From positions 53,960 to 117,959 of the forward strand of contig CANHOA010000009.1 of NCBI GenBank assembly GCA_947462255.1: DNA of 64,000 nt. The letters run 5' to 3'. Positions within the stretch are counted from its first letter, which is position 1; every line of letters starts with the position of its first letter. The position numbers were made by a program, and so were the translations under genes. The DNA comes from Flavobacteriales bacterium (GTDB lineage: Bacteria; Bacteroidota; Bacteroidia; Flavobacteriales_D; Crocinitomicaceae). Shown here piece by piece: positions 56,668 through 64,000 of the stretch. Below the pieces are notes generated by a model that saw nothing but the letters and a program-made list of their open reading frames with translations, was not told the DNA's origin and did not search any database.

Positions 56668-56829
56668 GAGCCCTTACCTAAAATTTATGAGTCGAATTGA
56701 TAACGACCTGAGGTTGTGCACCTGCAACCCATAATAAAGTGGGATGCAGAATGGAGCTTCGCTAAGCATGCTCGTTCCACTGCGTTCCACACGCATGCGT
56801 ATCGTTTTAAAGATAAATGGTAAGGGCTC
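56668..56829 (+). ncRNA. Retron non-coding RNA (msr-msd) candidate
   Basis: The ends pair perfectly over 11 bases: GAGCCCTTACC (56668-56678, a1) with GGTAAGGGCTC (56819-56829, a2). Six more pairs (ATTTAT 56683-56688 with ATAAAT 56813-56818) follow after a small bulge. Inside are two short hairpins typical of msr, GTCG/CGAC (56691-56707) and GGTTG/CAACC (56712-56729), and then a long msd-type hairpin, 56739-56790. Its 11-bp stem GTGGGATGCAG/CTGCGTTCCAC (two G-U pairs) is extended by six pairs after a 2-base bulge. The order a1-msr-msd-a2 directly before a retron-type reverse transcriptase is the standard layout. The exact branch G is not assigned. Confidence 0.82.
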
Positions 56830-56854
56830 TTTTTTAACAGTAACGAAGAATAAC

Positions 56855-57958
56855 ATGACCTTAACGAATCAAATTGAAAATCAAACTGAAAAAAGGAACC
56901 GAAAGCCTCGCGGGTTTTATAAAAATAGGCAGGGAAAAGGGCGCTTCATAAAAGATTATGAGCAAGCCGCCCTTGCTTTTTTAGGTTTACATCTCCCAAA
57001 TGACCTTTGCTCCTACTTAAAAGTTGATTTTTATGCTATTCAAGATCTAATTGCTAAACCAAGTTATCGTCATTATTTCATCCCTAAGAAAAGCGGTGGA
57101 AATCGCCAAATAGATGCGCCGAATCAATTGTTGAAACGGATTCAAAAAAAAATAAACAAGAGTCTGCAAGGAATTTATATAGGGATCCAACCCACCTGTG
57201 CCCATGGATTTACAGTTCATCCCCGAGATCAGATAAAAGCCGCTAATATCGTGGAGAATGCCTTACCTCACATTGGCAAAAAACAGGTTTTGAATCTGGA
57301 TTTAGAGAACTTTTTTCCTTCTATCAAAGCAAAAAGAATTCGGGATTTGTTTAAAAGCGACATTTTTCAATTTACGGAAAACATGGCGAATGCAATAACT
57401 TTACTCACGACCATTAACGGACATTTGCCACAAGGCGCTCCCACTTCTCCTGTGTTATCCAATTTGGTTTGTCTTCCACTTGACAAGCAATTAATGGCCT
57501 GGTGTGAAGAAAGAGAAATAAACTACACAAGGTTCGCGGATGACCTAAGCTTTTCTTGTGACCAACCTTTTACAATAGAGGAAATTAGTGGCATCCGATT
57601 GATCATTGCGCAGCATGATTTTCGAGTAAATGAAAAAAAGCTGCGAAAACGAGCCAATAATAAAAAGCAAACGGTGACAGGCTTGGTGGTTAATGAAAAA
57701 GTGAATGTAGACCGGAAGTTGATTAAAAAAGTTCGTGCTATGTTGTTTGATCTGCAACTTAACGGAATAAAAGCAGCCGCACAAAAACATTATGATTCAA
57801 TAGAATGCATTTCAGACAAGAATTGTGAGGCTTTTCTTTTTAAGCTAAAAGGCTATATTAATTTTATAGGCCAAGTGCGTGGGAAAGAGGATGCGATTTA
57901 TAGTAGATTCTTGGAACAAATAGTACCAACTCATCAAAATGGAAACAATGCAAAGTAA
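56855..57958 (+). CDS. Retron-type reverse transcriptase
   Basis: From the ATG at 56855 the protein has 367 residues; an upstream frame extension lies inside the retron RNA and is unlikely to be translated. Domain order is RT motifs with IPKKSGGNRQIDAPN, the retron NAxxH motif NALPH (135-139), LNLDLENFFPSI, LPQGAPTSPVLSNL, the catalytic FADD (227-230, in place of YADD) and VTG (274-276, QTVTGLVVN) in the thumb region. These NAxxH and VTG motifs separate retron RTs from group II intron RTs. It would copy the msd of the upstream RNA into branched msDNA. It overlaps the next gene by 20 bases. Confidence 0.92.
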   Translation: MTLTNQIENQTEKRNRKPRGFYKNRQGKGRFIKDYEQAALAFLGLHLPNDLCSYLKVDFYAIQDLIAKPSYRHYFIPKKSGGNRQIDAPNQLLKRIQKKINKSLQGIYIGIQPTCAHGFTVHPRDQIKAANIVENALPHIGKKQVLNLDLENFFPSIKAKRIRDLFKSDIFQFTENMANAITLLTTINGHLPQGAPTSPVLSNLVCLPLDKQLMAWCEEREINYTRFADDLSFSCDQPFTIEEISGIRLIIAQHDFRVNEKKLRKRANNKKQTVTGLVVNEKVNVDRKLIKKVRAMLFDLQLNGIKAAAQKHYDSIECISDKNCEAFLFKLKGYINFIGQVRGKEDAIYSRFLEQIVPTHQNGNNAK

Positions 57959-58544
57959 TATATTTTACAATAAAGATATAGTCAGCTCATTTACCTACCC
58001 AAGAAGGGAGTTTATTAGAATGATTCGGCAATTAAAGCGTCCAGCCTTAATTAAGAGTAAAGAATTTCATTTTGTGAAATGTGACCTATTTGTAGGGCCG
58101 AATCAAGTGACAATGTGTTTGCCTGGCAGCCAAATATATCTTGATTGTGAAACAATTGGAAAATGTAGGGCAACTTTTTACTTAAGGGATGTATATGAAG
58201 CGATCAAATATAATAAAGATGAAATGATCAAGATTGCCATAAGTTTGACGACAATCCACGTAAATAATATTACCTTGACATCATCAACTATTGAGTTGAG
58301 TGACTACTCTAAAAAATCTGATCTGGAAATACCACTTGGTTTTTTGAAAAAGCAAGATGATTTCTTTGAAAATAAAAATGAACATTTAGTAAAGGATTAT
58401 ATTAGTTTGGACAACAAAAAATCTTTTTATAGGATGGACATTGAGATGGATGTTGTTAAAGCGATGGTTTTATTAAAGAATTACGGAGTGACTCAAAGTG
58501 AAATTCAACAGCTTGTATACAAACACCTTAAAAAAAGTCGATGA
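57939..58544 (+). CDS. Retron-associated protein of unknown function (possible clamp-like fold)
   Basis: The 201-residue protein starts within the end of the reverse transcriptase gene (ATG 57939 or 57948), so the two are coupled. It has no signal or membrane segment and no recognised family. The alternation of strands and helices in residues 18-125 (FIRMIRQLKRPALI, VTMCLPGSQIYLDCETIG, FYLRDVYEAIKY, IKIAISLTTIHV) recalls one domain of a sliding clamp, but this is only a pattern impression. The C-terminal helix (VTQSEIQQLVYKHLKKSR) could be a small binding domain. As the gene coupled to the RT it is the best candidate for a retron effector or accessory protein. Confidence 0.6.
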   Translation: METMQSNIFYNKDIVSSFTYPRREFIRMIRQLKRPALIKSKEFHFVKCDLFVGPNQVTMCLPGSQIYLDCETIGKCRATFYLRDVYEAIKYNKDEMIKIAISLTTIHVNNITLTSSTIELSDYSKKSDLEIPLGFLKKQDDFFENKNEHLVKDYISLDNKKSFYRMDIEMDVVKAMVLLKNYGVTQSEIQQLVYKHLKKSR

Positions 58545-58581
58545 ACTTGCAATAGTAGATTCTTGGAGAGTTATCTGAAAG

Positions 58582-58992
58582 TTAAATAATTCCTTGATCA
58601 GTGAACCATTCATCTAAGGTTTTCCAATCTACCATCATTCCAAAGGGTAGGGCAATATTTCGAATCATTGGTGTGCCATCGCAAACATCATCGATATACA
58701 AAATTCCTTCTTCAAGGGTTTTTTCCCAATTCCAGGCAGGGGGTTGAATCTTAAGTTCCGTATATTCTGTGATCGGTAATAGTTCGTTGTTTATGTCGTT
58801 TAAGAAATCCCGTGCTGCCTGAAGTGAACCGTCTGCAAGGTCTGCTCGGTAGGTATTCAGAATAATTCGGTGCCCAGCATTTTGTAATTTGCGGATAAGG
58901 GCAAAACTTCGTGGATTGAGCGCGCCAATTTCAGGATAGGCATGTTCGACAACTGTCCCGTCAAAATCCAAATAAATTGTCAAAAGATTCAT
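58582..58992 (-). CDS. HAD-like phosphatase, small
   Basis: The 136-residue protein has HAD motif I (YLDFDGTVVEH), motif II-like ILNTYRAD and a late YIDDVCDG with the acidic pair. It lacks a cap domain and is similar in size to small Bacteroides HAD proteins. The substrate is unknown. It starts 10 bases after the sigma-54 activator gene on the same strand and is probably co-transcribed with it. Confidence 0.75.
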   Translation of the reverse strand: MNLLTIYLDFDGTVVEHAYPEIGALNPRSFALIRKLQNAGHRIILNTYRADLADGSLQAARDFLNDINNELLPITEYTELKIQPPAWNWEKTLEEGILYIDDVCDGTPMIRNIALPFGMMVDWKTLDEWFTDQGII

Positions 58993-59002
58993 AAATGCAA
59001 AT

Positions 59003-60427
59003 TTAAGATTCTAATCCATATTTTTCCATCTTCGCGTTGAGCGTGTTGATCGCCCAACCAATTGCTAAAGCTGTTTGACGTTTATTTCCGTTGAAATGTT
59101 TTAGTACCTTTTCGATGTGTTCTTTCTCCACGAAATCCCAATTCATGGGCTTGTTTACCGGCTCTTGACTTAATCGCTTGGGCAGAACTTCCGCAGAAAC
59201 GATTTCATCATTAAAAACATAAAGGCGAGAAATGATATTTTCAAGCTCTCTTATATTACCAGGATAGGTGTAATTCAGTAATATTTCAACTACCTCCTTG
59301 TCTAGAACTAACTTTTTGTTTTTTTTAAGTTGCTTTTTCTTTTGCATTAAAAAGAAGTCTATCATCGTTTTAATATCTGTTTTACCTCTTTGCATGAGGG
59401 TAGGGACATCTAGTTCCACCACCGATAAGCGATAGTAAAGATCCCAACGGAAGTGTTTTTCCTCGCAAAGTTTAACCAGGTTTTGGTTGGTGGCCGCAAT
59501 AATTCTAACATCTACTTTTTTGGGTTTCCCACCGAGCGGCATTATTTCTTTTTCTTGCAACACACGAAGTAAAGATTGCTGCATGTAGGGGGAAATGTCC
59601 CCGATTTCATCCAAGAAAATCGTTCCTTCATCTGCCATCTCAAATAAACCAATCGTATCTTTATCCGCTCCAGTAAATGCCCCTTTTTTGTAGCCAAACA
59701 AGCGCGATTCTAATAACTGATCGTTAAAGGCCGAACAATTAACCGTTATGTATGGCTTTTCTTTTCTAATGGAATTTTTGTGAATGTATTTCGCCAGATT
59801 TTCTTTACCTGTTCCACTTTCTCCGAGAATGAGCACGGTAACATCATCTGTTTGCGCGACTTTTTCAGCATTGCTATAGACGTTTTCTATGGCTGGCGTA
59901 ATTTTATAGTCTTCATTGGGTCCAACGCGTTTTATTTCTTCTTGATGATATAGCGCGGTAACTGGCAAAGAGGATTTCGCAAAGTCAATTTTAATAATTT
60001 CCGGTTTGTCTTTTGATGCGGTATGCTTTGCTTCTCTTGTTTGATATAGCGTTGTATTCAAGTTCATGCTCATATGACTCAAATACCAAACCACTTGCAT
60101 GGCAGGGGTGCCTGGAGAAACAAAAAGAGCAATTTGATCGTCCTTTAAACTTGCTAAAAAGGGCGTGACTTTGGATTGGATTTCTCGGTGATTTATGGGG
60201 TCGTGAATATCCAAATAAACGGATTCAATGATTCGCTCCGGGTAGTTTATCCGTAAATAATTGACTAACAGCTCCGTTCGTGTATCGTCTCCTTTTCGGG
60301 TGGAAAGAATAAAATGGCGATCCCCTTTGAAGAAGTATTTGTGAAAAATAGAGGTGGGACCGGTACTTAACACCTCTCCATTTTCAAAGTCATTATTTTG
60401 CGCTACCCAAGAAATCAATGTTTTCAT
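59003..60427 (-). CDS. Sigma-54 dependent activator with CARF-like N-terminal sensor (RtcR-like)
   Basis: From the ATG at 60427 the protein has 474 residues. The N-terminal 150 residues look like a CARF ligand-binding fold: LISWVAQNND, FILSTRKGDDTRTELL and the loop FVSPGTPAMQ (104-110), which fits the nucleotide-binding GGT-like loop of CARF proteins. The AAA+ domain has Walker A GESGTGKE (202-209), the sigma-54 contact loop GAFTGA (249-254), Walker B TIFLDEIGD and the arginine-rich RWDLYYRLSV. The C-terminus is a FIS-type helix-turn-helix (NGNKRQTALAIGWAINTLNA). RtcR is the best-known protein of this type and controls RNA-repair genes, but no rtcA or rtcB is here. Confidence 0.85.
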   Translation of the reverse strand: MKTLISWVAQNNDFENGEVLSTGPTSIFHKYFFKGDRHFILSTRKGDDTRTELLVNYLRINYPERIIESVYLDIHDPINHREIQSKVTPFLASLKDDQIALFVSPGTPAMQVVWYLSHMSMNLNTTLYQTREAKHTASKDKPEIIKIDFAKSSLPVTALYHQEEIKRVGPNEDYKITPAIENVYSNAEKVAQTDDVTVLILGESGTGKENLAKYIHKNSIRKEKPYITVNCSAFNDQLLESRLFGYKKGAFTGADKDTIGLFEMADEGTIFLDEIGDISPYMQQSLLRVLQEKEIMPLGGKPKKVDVRIIAATNQNLVKLCEEKHFRWDLYYRLSVVELDVPTLMQRGKTDIKTMIDFFLMQKKKQLKKNKKLVLDKEVVEILLNYTYPGNIRELENIISRLYVFNDEIVSAEVLPKRLSQEPVNKPMNWDFVEKEHIEKVLKHFNGNKRQTALAIGWAINTLNAKMEKYGLES

Positions 60428-60442
60428 TATCAAATTTTGATA
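60428..60442. promoter_or_regulatory. Dyad TATCAAA-T-TTTGATA, candidate activator binding site
   Basis: A 15-bp perfect dyad directly upstream of the activator start codon and 72 bases (centre to GG) upstream of the sigma-54 promoter facing the other way. It could bind the activator and also control its own gene. The same dyad lies upstream of the helicase-retron genes. Confidence 0.6.
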
Positions 60443-60504
60443 TAAATATATTAAAATTGATAGACTTTATATGATAATGTTACCAAAATAGCACTATTTT
60501 AACT

Positions 60505-60520
60505 TGGCACAAGAATTGCC
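60505..60520 (+). promoter_or_regulatory. Sigma-54 promoter of the gene at 60656
   Basis: TTGGCAC-AAGAA-TTGC fits the consensus TTGGCAC-N5-TTGC exactly, with GG (60507) and GC (60519) 12 bases apart. The predicted start is about 60531, giving a 125-base leader. Confidence 0.85.
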
Positions 60521-60655
60521 AATTGCGACATGGCAAAAAATGGCGAAGAGTGAAAAAAAATAAACCCCTTCCACTTCGCTTTACCCACGGATTATTCTAT
60601 GCAGGCCTACTGCACAATTGAATGTTAGTTTTGAAACGAATTAAAAACAAGGCCT

Positions 60656-61129
60656 ATGAAAACAGTACTTATTCAACGCTTTACCGAAGAAGAACAAGAA
60701 TTTAATACGCGCTTGTTATCGACATTTGAGACCATGTTTTCTGCCAATTCATTCAATAAGCTAAAAGGCATCCTGCATTCGGAAGGGACTTATTTTGGCA
60801 AAATGAACCGTGAAAAAGCCTGTGGACATTTCTACAACATTTTCTTTGGAAAAGATGGCTGCAGCGAGAAATTCAATATGGAGGTAAACAGAGGAATTAG
60901 CATGGACCATATTCCAGGGGAAGTGGTCTTGGAGTTACGTTGCTCCGATTTTAATCCGTTTACGGATGATGCGGAAAGATTAAATAAAGAATTTGGGGAA
61001 GCGCCTGATTTGAGTATTAACGAACTGATTTATCGTTTCGCTTTTTCATTCAAGGAGGAGAAAATAAGCTCGATTCGCATCCCCCGAAAATGTGTTTCAG
61101 TAATAAATAAGGTCATCCAAAATAATTAA
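60656..61129 (+). CDS. Sigma-54-controlled protein of unknown function (NTF2-like?)
   Basis: The 157-residue protein is transcribed away from the sigma-54 activator and from a strong sigma-54 promoter, so it is the likely main target of that activator. Its pattern (LLSTFETMFSANSFNKLKGIL, HSEGTYFGKMNREKA, VVLELRCSD, YRFAFSFKEEKISSIRIPRK) recalls NTF2/SnoaL-like domains, but I do not recognise a family. No signal peptide. The next two small genes follow closely and may be co-transcribed. Confidence 0.6.
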   Translation: MKTVLIQRFTEEEQEFNTRLLSTFETMFSANSFNKLKGILHSEGTYFGKMNREKACGHFYNIFFGKDGCSEKFNMEVNRGISMDHIPGEVVLELRCSDFNPFTDDAERLNKEFGEAPDLSINELIYRFAFSFKEEKISSIRIPRKCVSVINKVIQNN

Positions 61130-61131
61130 CT

Positions 61132-61305
61132 ATGAAATATAAAATGCTTTTATGGGTATTCGCAATTGTCGGTTCGGTGGCTTGCTGGATAATAATTGAT
61201 TTTTTCATAGTAGACTTATCCTTTTGGAAATACCTGCTCATTGAAACTTTAATCATCCTAACAAAAATGCTGTATGAAAAAGAAAAAACGCGCCTTACCG
61301 AATAA
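61132..61305 (+). CDS. Small membrane protein (57 residues)
   Basis: An ATG 2 bases after the previous stop opens a frame with two hydrophobic segments, LLWVFAIVGSVACWIIIDFF and a second at LLIETLIILT, and a charged C-terminus. Tight packing with the previous gene and overlap by 32 bases with the next small frame suggest an operon. Function unknown. Confidence 0.5.
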   Translation: MKYKMLLWVFAIVGSVACWIIIDFFIVDLSFWKYLLIETLIILTKMLYEKEKTRLTE

Positions 61306-61456
61306 TCAAATCTTACATAAAATTCGTCTAAGCGCTGTTCGTAAAGAGCAGGTTCGTCAGGGAATTTTTGATGGTCGATATCGAACCAAGGCAATTCCGT
61401 GCGCTAAGGTTTACAAAAGGGTTAAGTTCAATCGGGTTCAGACAGTTGATGAATGA
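61274..61456 (+). CDS. Small very basic protein of unknown function
   Basis: The 60-residue protein starts MKKKKRALPNNQILHKIRLS and has about one third Lys and Arg, which suits nucleic acid binding. It overlaps the small membrane protein gene by 32 bases. It may be a real member of the sigma-54 operon or a chance frame. The following 61457-61695 has no clear gene. Confidence 0.4.
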   Translation: MKKKKRALPNNQILHKIRLSAVRKEQVRQGIFDGRYRTKAIPCAKVYKRVKFNRVQTVDE

Positions 61457-61695
61457 ACAGGAAAAGTGTCTGAACTGTGATATTTGTGATTTAATGATTG
61501 CTAAATATCAAAAAGGGAATCTAGATTAGGTTTCCAATGCCAAACCCACACTTCAAATTTAATGTAAAAGCGATGCTAGCCATTGAGAAATTGGGCCTAC
61601 TTAGTCAAAATTGGAATTTATTTAAATTCACCCTTTCTGAATCAAGACTAATTTAAGTTCTGAATTTTATCTCTAATTTTGCTAAAAATTGATTT

Positions 61696-63177
61696 TTGAG
61701 TAGGAGAACGGTAGTTTTAGTAATGGGGTTGGTTTGTTCTTTTTTGGAACTACACGCACAGCATTTGGAGGAAAATAATGCGCAACTAGCTGAAATAAAA
61801 CAGCAACTAATTGATCAAAATTTAACGTTTCCACCAAGTCAAGAATTGACCAATTCACAGAACGAACTTTACAAAAAGAAGCATAAGCAAAAAATTGAAG
61901 CTGAATTGAAAATGTTGAATTCCAATTCAATTATTGCCACAGGTGAATTGTTTGTCAAAGTCAATTCAATTTTTGATCGAATTCTAACGCTAAACCCTGG
62001 AATTCCACAAAATACTCGTTTGGTATTGTTTCGCTCCAATGATTTCAATGCGTTCACGATGGGTGACAACCTGATTTTTGTGCATGTGGGCTTATTAAAT
62101 GATTTAAAAAATGAAGCGCAAATTGCCTTAGTTCTCTGTCATGAAATTGCTCACAACACCTTGCATCACGTGGAAGAATCGATTGTTGAGTCGATAATAA
62201 ATGAAACGGACAAAACCATTGAAAAAGAAATCGATGGAATTTTAAGGACGAGTTATGGGCAAGTAAGTGCACTAAACGCTTTACTGTTACCACGTATTTT
62301 GGAATCTCGCGAAAAATCCAGAAGTCATGAATTTGAAGCAGATTCACTTGGATTGATGTATTTAAAAGAAGCTCAGTTCAATTATACTGACGCGCTTTCG
62401 ATGTTTCATGCCATGGAAAAAAGAAGTAAAAACGTGAGCGATTCGTTAAATTATTCCAACTTCTTTCATTTTCAATCCATCCCTTCCATAGCAACATTGG
62501 ATGCAGAATATGTGCGAGAAAGTTCGTTGGGTACCTTTACGAAAGATGAATCAAAATTACCGTATTTAGCCACCCATCCCTATGATAGAGAACGTTTCTA
62601 TAAATTGGCGAAGCTCTTACATTTAGATACCACTTTTTCAAAATACACCCCAACTTATGATGAAAATTATAGGCTTATAGAGCAGCAAGTTGGCATAGAA
62701 ATGATTCAAAATTCATGGGCAAACAAGAATTTTACTGAAGTTATTTATCACGCTTTAAAAATGTTAGAAAATCACAGCGATAACAAAGAAGTAAAAGAGC
62801 ATTTGATGTTAGCATTCAAAGCCTTGAGTTACCTTAAGAAAAAGCGAATAGCGGGAAAATATCTTCAATTACAAAATCCCAAATTTCCGGAAGACTTTGA
62901 TCGTATTTGTGCGCTTGCTTACGCTATCTCACCAACAGATTGTGACGCTCTTTTTTCGCTTTACAAGAATGAAATTCCTGCATTGGAATCGCCTAGAAAG
63001 GAATTGTTAGCCATTATTCTATTGGCTGAAAGTGAAGATTACCCCACGCTTGATGCAGCTTGGAAAGAAAATAAAGAAGCGATTTATCGTACAAATTATA
63101 GTTTTATTCTCGAAGAAATTGAGCGATATTTGTACGCTAATAAAAAACTAACCTTTGTAAAACCTAAAAATAAATAA
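61696..63177 (+). CDS. M48 family exported metalloprotease
   Basis: The 493-residue protein has a signal peptide from the TTG start (MSRRTVVLVMGLVCSFLELH); an ATG at 61723 is an alternative but shortens the signal. The zinc motif is HEIAH in LCHEIAHNTLHHVEE (HExxH), and the third ligand is the Glu in SHEFEADSLGLMYL. The C-terminal 220 residues are TPR-like helices. It resembles BepA-type periplasmic M48 proteases that look after outer-membrane proteins. It is 0 bases from the next gene. Confidence 0.87.
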   Translation: MSRRTVVLVMGLVCSFLELHAQHLEENNAQLAEIKQQLIDQNLTFPPSQELTNSQNELYKKKHKQKIEAELKMLNSNSIIATGELFVKVNSIFDRILTLNPGIPQNTRLVLFRSNDFNAFTMGDNLIFVHVGLLNDLKNEAQIALVLCHEIAHNTLHHVEESIVESIINETDKTIEKEIDGILRTSYGQVSALNALLLPRILESREKSRSHEFEADSLGLMYLKEAQFNYTDALSMFHAMEKRSKNVSDSLNYSNFFHFQSIPSIATLDAEYVRESSLGTFTKDESKLPYLATHPYDRERFYKLAKLLHLDTTFSKYTPTYDENYRLIEQQVGIEMIQNSWANKNFTEVIYHALKMLENHSDNKEVKEHLMLAFKALSYLKKKRIAGKYLQLQNPKFPEDFDRICALAYAISPTDCDALFSLYKNEIPALESPRKELLAIILLAESEDYPTLDAAWKENKEAIYRTNYSFILEEIERYLYANKKLTFVKPKNK

Positions 63178-64000
63178 ATGAAAAATGTAAAAATGGTACT
63201 GTTTACATTGCTTTTGAGCGTGTTATCAGTAAATGCCCAACAGGCAAGTGTGGAGAATGTATTGAACTTAAGAACCGCCAAACATTCAGGGCAAATTATT
63301 GAGAACAACAAACTGGTTGGCTACTTTATTTTCTTTACCAAGGAGAAAGTAGATAAAAATAATACCGCTTATGAAATTGAAATGTTTGATGATAATTACA
63401 ATCCTTCATCGAAATTTGAAATTGTAAGACCAAAAAATTCTATTCTCTTAGAAATGGTTTATAATGGAAGCGTTTTTATGTTGCATTTTTATGATTCAAA
63501 AACAGGCTATGAGTTTGTTACCTTTGATAGAAGTGGCGATATGAAAGGCTCTAATTCTATAGCTAAAGATGATATTAGTAGATGGGATTTGAATAAAGTT
63601 GCTATGAATTTACAATCAGCAACAGAGAACGTTTCCATCTATCCAAATGGAGATAAAGGATTTATTCGTTCCACGTTCACTAAAAACAAAAAAGTAGGAT
63701 ACGAAATTGTCGCCTATGACAACGAGGCAAATGAAGTTTGGAGTTACCAATCGAACGAAACCTCAGACATGTTGGAAATGATAGAAATTAATGATATTTC
63801 AGCTAATTATTTAACAGCAACGGTAACCAAGAAAAAAAACATGACCACGCGTGAAATGTCAAATTTTTTGCTTTTACTTAATTTATCTGATGGATCAAAA
63901 ATTACAGAAACAGGCATGGGAGATGATGAAACTGGTTTACGTTCATTATTGAAATCATTCTTGAATGAAAGCAAGAAAAACATTACGATTGTTGGTGAAT
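63178..64000 (+). CDS. Secreted protein, partial (3' end outside the window)
   Basis: The ATG immediately follows the M48 stop codon. The visible 274 residues have a signal peptide (MKNVKMVLFTLLLSVLSVNAQ) and a repeated beta-rich pattern with KVGYEIVAYDNEANEVW and NTAYEIEMFDDNYNPSS, suggesting a propeller-like or repeat fold. No family is recognised. It is very probably co-transcribed with the protease. Confidence 0.55.
   Translation, partial: MKNVKMVLFTLLLSVLSVNAQQASVENVLNLRTAKHSGQIIENNKLVGYFIFFTKEKVDKNNTAYEIEMFDDNYNPSSKFEIVRPKNSILLEMVYNGSVFMLHFYDSKTGYEFVTFDRSGDMKGSNSIAKDDISRWDLNKVAMNLQSATENVSIYPNGDKGFIRSTFTKNKKVGYEIVAYDNEANEVWSYQSNETSDMLEMIEINDISANYLTATVTKKKNMTTREMSNFLLLLNLSDGSKITETGMGDDETGLRSLLKSFLNESKKNITIVGE

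Noticed and set aside
56744..56854. In-frame upstream extension of the reverse transcriptase (37 extra residues)
   Set aside because: It lies inside the msd and a2 parts of the retron RNA, and the extra residues have no protein-like pattern. The ATG at 56855 fits better.
61113..61394. 93-residue minus-strand frame opposite the small genes
   Set aside because: It lies opposite a tightly packed plus-strand series behind a sigma-54 promoter, and the protein has no recognisable pattern; a chance frame is more likely.

Overview
The window looks like chromosomal DNA of a Bacteroidota bacterium, probably of the order Flavobacteriales. The reasons are several secreted proteins with C-terminal type IX secretion (T9SS) sorting domains, a GldA-type gliding ABC ATPase, promoter boxes of the Bacteroidota form TAnnTTTG, ATP synthase genes split so that beta and epsilon are missing from the cluster, and AT-rich DNA. 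A family-level placement cannot be made from the sequence alone. No tRNA, rRNA, CRISPR array or intact insertion sequence was seen.

Layout. 1-7.1 kb: housekeeping genes (xseA 3' end, rnpA, S41 protease, O-antigen-ligase-like protein, gldA, tyrS, then queA on the other strand). 7.3-7.7 kb: remains of an AbiEii-type toxin gene. 7.7-14 kb: YgiQ, then a minus-strand operon of ECF sigma factor, anti-sigma factor, metal-sensor-like protein, MbnP-like protein, MbnH-like di-haem protein and a YHYH protein; I read it as a self-regulated metal (copper?) handling operon. 14-18.3 kb: an NAD-dependent epimerase and envelope proteins. 18.5-27 kb: superoxide dismutase, a phosphate module (porin facing PhoU-like protein plus PiT transporter), a T9SS protein and metG. 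27-33 kb: an orphan response regulator and atpB-E-F-H-A-G. 33-39 kb: hemJ, mce, hemA-C-D and mnmE.

39-44.4 kb is an accessory patch of small unknown genes, duplicated gene starts and a headless gene. 44.4-55.1 kb is one tightly packed minus-strand cluster: trypsin-like lipoprotein, 1378-residue repeat adhesin, outer-membrane protein, unknown secreted protein, thrombospondin type 3 repeat protein, membrane protein and a MauE/thioredoxin fusion. Two of its gene junctions are TAATG overlaps.

55.4-61.5 kb is the most striking part. A DnaB-like helicase gene, a retron-type non-coding RNA (11-bp perfect closing stem and a long hairpin), a retron-type reverse transcriptase and an unknown 201-residue protein lie in a row. 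Next to them is a sigma-54 activator whose N-terminal domain looks like a CARF sensor. The same dyad, TATCAAA-N-TTTGATA, occurs just upstream of the activator start and upstream of the helicase gene. In both places it lies about 70 bases before a -24/-12 type promoter. One promoter drives the gene facing the activator (an excellent sigma-54 match) and the other the helicase-retron genes (a weaker match). My hypothesis is a retron module whose expression is controlled by a nucleotide-sensing CARF/sigma-54 activator. The window ends with an M48 metalloprotease and the start of another secreted protein.
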